A stretch of 19,390 bases of DNA, taken from Flavobacteriaceae bacterium. GTDB taxonomy: Bacteria; Bacteroidota; Bacteroidia; Flavobacteriales; Flavobacteriaceae. A model generated the notes under the pieces. It had not been told where the DNA came from, searched no databases, and was given only the letters and a program-made list of their open reading frames with translations. The stretch is taken from positions 1 through 19,390 of the forward strand of contig CANCFZ010000019.1 of assembly GCA_947377425.1 (NCBI GenBank). The letters run 5' to 3'. Shown here one piece after another: positions 13,184 to 19,390 of this stretch (the first letter of the stretch is position 1; each line of letters opens with the position of its first letter). The translations under genes and the position numbers were made by a program.

Positions 13184-14818
13184 TTAGTTTGCACCAGGAA
13201 CCCAGAAAGGAGTTTTACTATTAATAGTAAAAATCTCAGCTGTAGTCATTGCTGGTACATTAGCACTATTCGCAACATACTCAGAAACTGGATAGATTAA
13301 TCTATAAGGTTTACGAGGATTAACAGCAATAGTTGACATTGGTGTATATGGAAAACCTGTTCTAGTGTAATCAAGGAATGATTGAATAGGATTATAAACT
13401 CCCATTAAAGCAATCCATTTTTGATACATAATAGCATGCAATATTTGAGTGTCAGAACCAGTCCAACCAAAATATGGTTTTGTATTGATTGTAGCAGTAT
13501 AGGCCGAAGCTCCAACAGCATTACGAATATCAAAATTATCACTAATACCAGCTTCAAACCATGATTGACCATCACTAAAAAGACCTGGATATCTTAATGC
13601 TGCTTCAGCTTGTAAAAAACAAGATTCTGAATACGTCATTACAAAACCGTCAATTCCATCATAACCAGTACTAGCAGCTTGATTATAAGGATTAAAGTTA
13701 CCCGCTAAACCTACTCTACATGGCAAAGCTAAACCAGTTAATATACCTGTAGGAGTTGTAACATCTACAACACTACTTCCTTGAGTTACTGCTCTTCTTG
13801 GAGCACCAGTTGCGCCAGCGGTAAACAATCTAGCTGAACGAGGGTCAGTAACATTAGGATAATTAACACCAGTACCTGGAGCAATTTCATAATTATTACC
13901 AAAAGCAGCCCAATTTGTAGTAGCATAACTTTGTAATGATTTATAAGCATGACCTGTCATACATATAAAAGTTCTATTTTGTAAAACTACACCAGCTGCA
14001 TCGTAACTAAAGTAACCCCATTCTGGATTTTGCTGATCTACAGCTGCTGCAAAAACAGGATTAACAATAACATTATCACTTAAAAATGGACCAGCAGCAA
14101 TTTCTGCAAGTTTATCATCTCTAAAAGTAGCTTTAGCACCAGTAACTTCAGACATACGGATACATAATCTTAATTGAAGTGTGTTAGCAAATTCTGTCCA
14201 TCTTGTTGTATCACCACCTAACATTACATCATAAGGAGTAATATCGTCTGCAACTGAAGTATCAACATTATCAATAAGAGCTCTTGCGCTTTCTAATTCT
14301 CCAACTAAAGATTGATAGATTGCATAATCATCATCATACGCTGGAGTTAAATTTGCAGTTCCTTGCCAAGCTTGAGTATAAGGTGAATCACCATATAAAT
14401 CTACAATTTCTTGCATATAGTGAACTTTACAAATTTTTGCAGCAGCAACATACAAATCATATTTTCCATTAGGGTTTGGATATTTGATAATAGCATCAAA
14501 GTTTTTTATTTGTCTAAACAAACCATCCCAAATTCCATTATAGAAACCGTTATCAATTTGCAATTGTAATTCTCTATCGAATCCATTACCAAAAGACATA
14601 ACGTTTCTAGTCCATGAGTTCATGAACACGTTTCCTAATTGATTCATAGTAGTAGCTTGAATTCTGTAAGCTGATACTTGAGCCCCAGGCAATAACTTGC
14701 TAGGAGAAGCTTGATCAAAAGCTAAATCATTAGGGCTTGGACTATTAATATCCAAATAATTATCGCACGAGAAAAAAGCAAGTGCTAAAATCGGTACTAA
14801 AAATTTTATTTTTTTCAT
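13184..14818 (-). CDS. SusD/RagB-family outer-membrane lipoprotein
   Basis: This 544-residue lipoprotein has the signal peptide MKKIKFLVPILALAFFSC with lipid-attachment Cys18. SusD-like features follow: YLDINSPSPNDLAF near the N-terminus, helical repeat regions around 90-220 (WDGLFRQIKNFDAI, CKVHYMQEIVDLYGDSPYTQA), and a C-terminal region with YSESCFLQAEAALR (400-413) and IMYQKWIALMG. SusD proteins sit on top of SusC as a hinged lid that captures nutrients. It starts 12 nt after the susC stop. No glycoside hydrolase, protease or ECF-sigma/anti-sigma pair is in the visible neighbourhood, so the ligand (glycan or peptide) cannot be told. Confidence 0.94.
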   Translation of the reverse strand: MKKIKFLVPILALAFFSCDNYLDINSPSPNDLAFDQASPSKLLPGAQVSAYRIQATTMNQLGNVFMNSWTRNVMSFGNGFDRELQLQIDNGFYNGIWDGLFRQIKNFDAIIKYPNPNGKYDLYVAAAKICKVHYMQEIVDLYGDSPYTQAWQGTANLTPAYDDDYAIYQSLVGELESARALIDNVDTSVADDITPYDVMLGGDTTRWTEFANTLQLRLCIRMSEVTGAKATFRDDKLAEIAAGPFLSDNVIVNPVFAAAVDQQNPEWGYFSYDAAGVVLQNRTFICMTGHAYKSLQSYATTNWAAFGNNYEIAPGTGVNYPNVTDPRSARLFTAGATGAPRRAVTQGSSVVDVTTPTGILTGLALPCRVGLAGNFNPYNQAASTGYDGIDGFVMTYSESCFLQAEAALRYPGLFSDGQSWFEAGISDNFDIRNAVGASAYTATINTKPYFGWTGSDTQILHAIMYQKWIALMGVYNPIQSFLDYTRTGFPYTPMSTIAVNPRKPYRLIYPVSEYVANSANVPAMTTAEIFTINSKTPFWVPGAN

Positions 14819-14830
14819 ATTCGTTTTTTT

Positions 14831-17800
14831 TTAGAATGTTAAATTCACAGTAACACCAATAGTTTTAGTAGTTGGGTATTGTCCAACATTCATATAACCT
14901 TGAGCGTTACCATTTCTATCTCCAGCATAAGAAGCTTCTGGATCTCCATAACTATTATTAGCTCCTAAACCATTTTTAGGTTTAATCAACTTTCCATCAG
15001 CTAAGAAAACAAATGGATTTCTAGCATTAACACCAAATCTGAAAGACTCGATACCTGTTCCTGCCAACATTTTCTTTGGCAAACCATAACTTAAAGAAAG
15101 TTCTCTAATTTTTAATGCTGTTGCATCAACCATACTAGTTTCACCAGCAAATCTATGAACAGTTGCAAAATAGTTATAAGTACCAACTACAGAAGCTGTA
15201 TTACCTGCTGGAATTGTATTTACTGCTCCTGTTGAAGTAACACTTCCAGGAATCACATATCCTTGAGTTCTATCAAAACCAGCTGTATCTAAATCACCTC
15301 CTGTAAAGTACAATAAGTTTTTAGCTGCAGACCATGATGAAGCTCCAGTTCTAAAGTCAGCTACACAAGTTAATTTCAAACCTTTATATTCAAATGAGTT
15401 TGTAAATCCAATAGTATAATCTGGCACACCTTTTCCTAACTTAGAAAAACTTGAGTTTCTAGTTGGGTTACCATTTGCATCAACAATAACATTACCATTA
15501 TCATCTCTTACAAAAGTTGTTCCTTTAAGCAAAGGAAATTCTTCACCTACTTCTGCAAATATTCCAAATTGAGTGTTTGGTTGGTACAAGTTAACACTTG
15601 AAGCTCCGTCAGCCAATTTAAGAATTTTGGTTTTGTAAGTTGAATAACTAACTCTCATATCCCATTTAAAACTATCAGTTTTTACTGGAGTAAGACCTAA
15701 GTCAATTTCATAACCTTTATTTTGCAATTCTCCAACATTATTCAATAATGAAGAGTTACCTGATGCTGAAGAAGCGGTTACTCTAGTAATCAAATCTTTA
15801 GTATTAGCAACATAATAAGAACCCTCTAAAGTAATTCTATCTTTAAGGAAACCAAATTGACCACCTACTTCATAAGTATTAACAAATTCAGGTTTAATAC
15901 CTGGGTTAGTAGGAGTATTATTGTAAGCTAGAGCCGATAAAGTTCCGAACGGGAAACCTTGAGGAATTTTAGTCAATTCATTAGTATCGTATGCTTGTAC
16001 AGCCGTTGTATTACCTACAGAAGTATAAGACGCATTTATCTTAGCATAGTTCAATACTTTATTATCTTTTAAACCTGCAATAGCTTTAGTTGGTATGAAT
16101 GAAACCCCAACAGATGGATAAAAATAAGAATTTTTAACCGCTGAAAATTGTTCAATTCTACCTGTAGCATTTAAAAATAAATAATCTTCATAAGACAAAT
16201 CAACATTTGCGAATCCTGCTACTCTTCTAGTTCTAATCGTACGATTATTATAACCTGCAGTTCTCAAAGATGTTGGACTATAAATATTTAAAACATTAGA
16301 AATGTTATAAAATCCAGGTACGTCAAGATTTTCTCCACCTACTGAAGTTTCTCTAAAATATCTATCTTGAATATTGTTACCTAAATTAGCTTTAAATTTA
16401 ATTTTATCAGTTAATTTATAATTAAAATTAAACAATAAATCACCATAAATATTTCTAGTAGAAGATTGATTAGCAAAATAGTATGAACCAATTGCTCCTG
16501 CTCCACCACCACCTAATAAATCAGTATACGTCATTTGAGTATTTCCACTATCATTATAAGGACTGAAATCATAAGCAGTATTTATCTCATCTTTAAAAGC
16601 ATTTCTATGAGATTGGTACTCCGTATTTTTCATTTGAACATTGGCAGTGTAATTTACACTAACATGTTTGTTGAATTCATAACCTAAAGCTAAAACTCCG
16701 TTCATCAAATCTGATGCGTTTTCAGTTCTAACATTTTTAACTGTCCAATTTGGAGATGTAGAATATACCGTCCAGTGATGTTGATTCAAATCACCAAAAC
16801 TACCTACAGGAATATTACTTGCCGTTTGAATTAAATCGTCAAATAAATTACTATCTGTTTCAGATGTTTTTTGAGTGATGTAATTAACATTACCATCAAT
16901 ACTGAACTTACCTACTTTTTTACCAGCTTTAAATAAGAATGAGTTTCTTACTAATTTATCGTCTTGAACAACGAAATCAGTAGTTTGTCTATTAACTGCT
17001 AAGAAAGCATAAGAATCTGGACCTCCAACATTAAAATTGAATCCATTTTGAAAAATAGTTCCCGTTTTAAAGAATTGTTTAAGGTTATTTTTAATTGGCT
17101 CAAATTTAGTAGTCAAAAATTGACCATTTGCTTGAGGCAATCCAACAGGAACAGTTGTTCCAGCCCATGAAGGATCATTAAATGCAGGTCCCCATGAACC
17201 ATTTTCATAAGGAGAAAACTGAATGTTACCATTTCTTGGATCTCCAGCATCAGGAAAACCAAATTGATAACCATTAGCCCAACCTTGACCATAATCTCTT
17301 TGAGTTTGTGGCACGAATTTTACAGATTCAAAATCTACAGATGAATTGTAACCAAAAGTGAATTTTTCATTTTTACTACCTCTTTTAGTAGTAACAATAA
17401 TTACTCCATTTACCCCTTGAGCACCATATAATGCAGCTCCTTGAGCACCTTTTATAACGTTAACATTCTCAATAACATCTGGAGGCAATTGACCCAATAC
17501 AGAAGCCGAAGAAATTGCATTATCAATAACAACCAAAGCCTGGTTATCACCAGTGATTGTTCTATTACCTCTAAGCAAAATTCTTGTATCCGCAGAAACA
17601 CTGTTACTAGTTGTGCTAATTTGCAAACCAGACACTTTTCCTGTTAAAGCTTGAATAGCATTAGGATTTGAAGCTTGAGTAAGTTCTTTGTTGCTAATTT
17701 GCTTTTGAGCAGACACAACAGCATCCTTTGTTCTCTTGATACCCATAGCACCCGAAATAAGCACTTCGTCTAACAACTTAGGGCTTTCTTTCAAAGAAAC

Positions 17801-18073
17801 ACTATAATTGTTAGCAGCGCCAACAGTAATAGTTTTTGTGTCGTAACTTGTGTACGAAACAACAAGTACATCTCCTGATTTTGCTTTGATAGAAAATTTT
17901 CCATCAACATCAGTTGAAACGCCGCCTTTTGTACCTTTAATTACAACATTGGCACCAGGCAAAGGTAGTTTACCATCAGTAACAGTACCTGTAACAGTTT
18001 TCTCTTGTGCAAACGAAAACTGCATTGATAACGCTATTAAAAGCGTAAAAATCCATTTGAACTTCGATCTCAT
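14831..18073 (-). CDS. SusC/RagA-family TonB-linked outer-membrane transporter
   Basis: This 1080-residue protein has a signal peptide (1-22, ending SFA), then a carboxypeptidase-regulatory-like domain (about 25-95, VTGTVTDGKLPLPGANVVIK). A TonB-box-like LDEVLISG (101-108) and a plug domain (about 110-235) follow, with the SusC signature ALYGAQGVNGVIIVTTK (214-230). The rest is a 22-stranded-type barrel ending in TIGVTVNLTF with the C-terminal Phe needed for barrel insertion. It imports large oligomeric nutrients using TonB energy, with SusD as lid. susD follows after 12 nt. The 142-nt upstream region has no perfect TAnnTTTG on its strand. It contains a small hairpin (AATAAT/ATTATT around an ACTTCGG loop, near 18131-18149). 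Regulation is not visible. Confidence 0.95.
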   Translation of the reverse strand: MRSKFKWIFTLLIALSMQFSFAQEKTVTGTVTDGKLPLPGANVVIKGTKGGVSTDVDGKFSIKAKSGDVLVVSYTSYDTKTITVGAANNYSVSLKESPKLLDEVLISGAMGIKRTKDAVVSAQKQISNKELTQASNPNAIQALTGKVSGLQISTTSNSVSADTRILLRGNRTITGDNQALVVIDNAISSASVLGQLPPDVIENVNVIKGAQGAALYGAQGVNGVIIVTTKRGSKNEKFTFGYNSSVDFESVKFVPQTQRDYGQGWANGYQFGFPDAGDPRNGNIQFSPYENGSWGPAFNDPSWAGTTVPVGLPQANGQFLTTKFEPIKNNLKQFFKTGTIFQNGFNFNVGGPDSYAFLAVNRQTTDFVVQDDKLVRNSFLFKAGKKVGKFSIDGNVNYITQKTSETDSNLFDDLIQTASNIPVGSFGDLNQHHWTVYSTSPNWTVKNVRTENASDLMNGVLALGYEFNKHVSVNYTANVQMKNTEYQSHRNAFKDEINTAYDFSPYNDSGNTQMTYTDLLGGGGAGAIGSYYFANQSSTRNIYGDLLFNFNYKLTDKIKFKANLGNNIQDRYFRETSVGGENLDVPGFYNISNVLNIYSPTSLRTAGYNNRTIRTRRVAGFANVDLSYEDYLFLNATGRIEQFSAVKNSYFYPSVGVSFIPTKAIAGLKDNKVLNYAKINASYTSVGNTTAVQAYDTNELTKIPQGFPFGTLSALAYNNTPTNPGIKPEFVNTYEVGGQFGFLKDRITLEGSYYVANTKDLITRVTASSASGNSSLLNNVGELQNKGYEIDLGLTPVKTDSFKWDMRVSYSTYKTKILKLADGASSVNLYQPNTQFGIFAEVGEEFPLLKGTTFVRDDNGNVIVDANGNPTRNSSFSKLGKGVPDYTIGFTNSFEYKGLKLTCVADFRTGASSWSAAKNLLYFTGGDLDTAGFDRTQGYVIPGSVTSTGAVNTIPAGNTASVVGTYNYFATVHRFAGETSMVDATALKIRELSLSYGLPKKMLAGTGIESFRFGVNARNPFVFLADGKLIKPKNGLGANNSYGDPEASYAGDRNGNAQGYMNVGQYPTTKTIGVTVNLTF

Positions 18074-18250
18074 ATTAATTTTATTTGAGTTAGTTATTCC
18101 GCAAACTTCTTAATAATTTCTTAAATAAACAAATAATACTTCGGATTATTATTATTTATTTTTGTTAAAATTTTTCGGACGTTTACTAACATTGTGGTTG
18201 CAACACACCATGTAGATGCAGAAAACTGAAAAAGGTTGCGTTAAAATTTA

Positions 18251-18258
18251 TATTTTTG
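18251..18258 (+). promoter_or_regulatory. candidate -7 element for rnhB
   Basis: TATTTTTG at 18251-18258 matches TAnnTTTG and lies 14 nt before the chosen rnhB ATG. A second match, TATTTTTG at 18157-18164, lies further upstream. Neither has a TTG at about 19 nt. The nearer motif supports the ATG at 18273 over one at 18216, which would precede it. Confidence 0.45.
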
Positions 18259-18272
18259 TAAAAACTAATTTT

Positions 18273-18887
18273 ATGTTAAAATTAAGATTTTCAGAATTTC
18301 ACTTTGAATGTGGTACTGACGAAGCTGGCAGAGGATGCCTAGCCGGACCCGTTACGGCAGCAGCAATAATACTTCCCGATGATTTTGAATTGAATTTACT
18401 AAATGATTCCAAACAATTATCCGAAAAAACAAGAGAAAAACTAAAACCAATTATAGAAGAAAAGGCAATTTCTTTTGCTGTGACTCATTTGGAACCAAAA
18501 ATTATTGATACAATTAATATTTTAAACGCTTCAATCAAAGCAATGCAAGAATGTATTATGAAGTTAAATCCTACACCTTTATATATTATAGTGGATGGAA
18601 ACAGATTCAAACCAATCAACAACATTCCATACAGTACAATAGTCAAAGGCGACTCCAAGTACATGAGCATTGCAGCAGCTTCTGTTTTAGCAAAAACATA
18701 TCGCGACGAGTATATGGATAAAATACATGAAGAATTTCCAATGTACAATTGGAAACAAAATAAAGGCTATCCAACAAAAGAACATAGAGAAGCAATTAGA
18801 AAATATGGCACAACAAAATACCACAGAATGACATTTAGATTATTGCCTGAGCAATTAAGACTAGATTTAAAGATAATAGACAAATAG
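18273..18887 (+). CDS. rnhB: ribonuclease HII
   Basis: This 204-residue enzyme cleaves the RNA strand of RNA-DNA hybrids and single ribonucleotides embedded in DNA. The active-site acids are visible: D16 and E17 in GTDEAGRGCLAGPV, D108 in IIVDGNRF and D127 in VKGDSKY. The family block SIAAASVLAKTYRD follows (132-145), and the C-terminal NKGYPTKEHREAI and YHRMTFRLL are also typical. The ATG at 18273 is chosen although the frame is open from 18216. The family starts near this point, and a promoter motif lies between the two. It is divergent from susC and converges with lipB 11 nt downstream, with no terminator hairpin in the gap. Confidence 0.94.
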   Translation: MLKLRFSEFHFECGTDEAGRGCLAGPVTAAAIILPDDFELNLLNDSKQLSEKTREKLKPIIEEKAISFAVTHLEPKIIDTINILNASIKAMQECIMKLNPTPLYIIVDGNRFKPINNIPYSTIVKGDSKYMSIAAASVLAKTYRDEYMDKIHEEFPMYNWKQNKGYPTKEHREAIRKYGTTKYHRMTFRLLPEQLRLDLKIIDK

Positions 18888-18898
18888 ACAATAGACGT

Positions 18899-19390
18899 TT
18901 ATACAAAATAACAATCAAATAATTTTGAAAAGTGTTTTAAGATTTTTTCTTTTATTTCTTCCTCATTGACTTTCTCAACTCCAAGTTCTACATTTAATGA
19001 AGTTACTGCTTTGCCTTTTATTCCACAAGGAATAATATTGTCAAAATAACCTAAATCGGCATTTACGTTTAAAGCGAAACCATGCATAGTAACCCAACGG
19101 CTAGCACGAACGCCCATAGCACAAATTTTTCGTGCAAATGGAGTTCCAACACCCAACCAAACACCTGTTTCTCCTTCACTCCTTGTTCCAATAACATTAT
19201 ATTCTGCTAAAGTTAATATCATAACTTCCTCCAAAAAACGTAAATATTTATGTATATCAGTAAAGAAGTTTTCTAAATCAAGAATTGGATACCCTACAAT
19301 TTGACCAGGACCATGATAAGTAATATCACCTCCTCTATTTATTTTATAGAATGTTGCTCCTTTTGCCTCAAGCTGTTTTTCAGACAAAAG
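18899..19390 (-). CDS. lipB: octanoyl-[acyl-carrier-protein]:protein transferase LipB, N-terminus cut off
   Basis: The visible 164 codons cover the conserved core and C-terminus of LipB, which moves octanoyl from acyl carrier protein to lipoyl domains in the first step of lipoate synthesis. GGDITYHGPGQIVGYPILDL is the family signature. The catalytic pair is the Lys in FARKICAMGVR and the Cys in IIPCGIKGKAVTSL. The frame is open to the window edge (codon 19390-19388 reads Leu), so the TTG at 19387 is not the start. About 65-70 N-terminal residues should lie beyond the window. Confidence 0.94.
   Translation of the reverse strand, partial: LLSEKQLEAKGATFYKINRGGDITYHGPGQIVGYPILDLENFFTDIHKYLRFLEEVMILTLAEYNVIGTRSEGETGVWLGVGTPFARKICAMGVRASRWVTMHGFALNVNADLGYFDNIIPCGIKGKAVTSLNVELGVEKVNEEEIKEKILKHFSKLFDCYFV

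Noticed and set aside
18165..18250. Small RNA between the two TAnnTTTG motifs upstream of rnhB
   Set aside because: There is only a weak hairpin around GGTTGCAACACACC and no terminator, so an rnhB leader from the distal motif explains it as well.
18216..18272. Upstream extension of rnhB to the ATG at 18216
   Set aside because: The extra 19 residues have no counterpart in RNase HII, and the -7 motif at 18251 lies inside them.

Overview
The window looks like a chromosomal piece of a Flavobacterium-type bacterium (Bacteroidota, Flavobacteriaceae). The DNA is AT-rich. Start regions carry the Bacteroidetes promoter signature TAnnTTTG, in three cases with TTG or TTTG exactly 19 nt upstream. Shine-Dalgarno sequences are essentially absent except before rpsU. 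The content is typical of the family: a SusC/SusD pair, a Porin_10-type putative porin, a GLPGLI domain, and the rpsU-xerC-hpf-tRNA-tuf order.

Region 1 (1-3340, all minus strand) is the translation-linked block: bS21 (rpsU), XerC-type recombinase, ribosome hibernation factor (hpf), tRNA-Thr(UGU), tRNA-Tyr(GUA), tRNA-Thr(GGU) and the first codons of EF-Tu. Between rpsU and xerC lies an extra module of about 1.26 kb with two small outer-membrane protein genes. The second is frameshifted. The module is bracketed by near-identical direct copies of about 60 bp, each containing a terminator hairpin with a -7-like promoter motif inside it. A similar terminator/promoter overlap sits between hpf and the tRNAs. 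rpsU has a very strong Shine-Dalgarno sequence, as expected for bS21 autoregulation in this phylum.

Region 2 (3339-6941, minus) is a tight four-gene run: a DUF2851 protein, a PspC-domain protein (ATGA overlap), a membrane-anchored triple helix-hairpin-helix protein and an acyl-CoA dehydrogenase.

Region 3 (7096-8822, plus) is a single secreted protein in which an N-terminal GLPGLI-like domain is joined to a peptide-N-glycosidase F-like catalytic region. It has a textbook promoter and ends in a shared hairpin.

Region 4 (8846-11006, minus) is a cystathionine beta-synthase gene. It is followed after 1 nt by a zeta-toxin-like P-loop kinase starting at TTG, which overlaps by 14 nt a 57-residue ORF that is easily missed. 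The kinase and small protein look like a toxin-antitoxin-like pair riding on a metabolic gene.

Region 5 (11015-18073, minus) holds a SusC (TonB-dependent transporter) and SusD (lipoprotein) pair, a strong terminator and a putative porin. An unexplained structured and possibly coding element overlaps the porin 3' end.

Region 6 (18251-19390) has rnhB on the plus strand converging on a truncated lipB.

The most promising leads are the direct-repeat-flanked outer-membrane module with its terminator/promoter repeats, the kinase/small-protein pair coupled to cystathionine beta-synthase, the GLPGLI-PNGase F fusion, and the element at 11015-11152. No gene-free stretch exceeds 300 bases.
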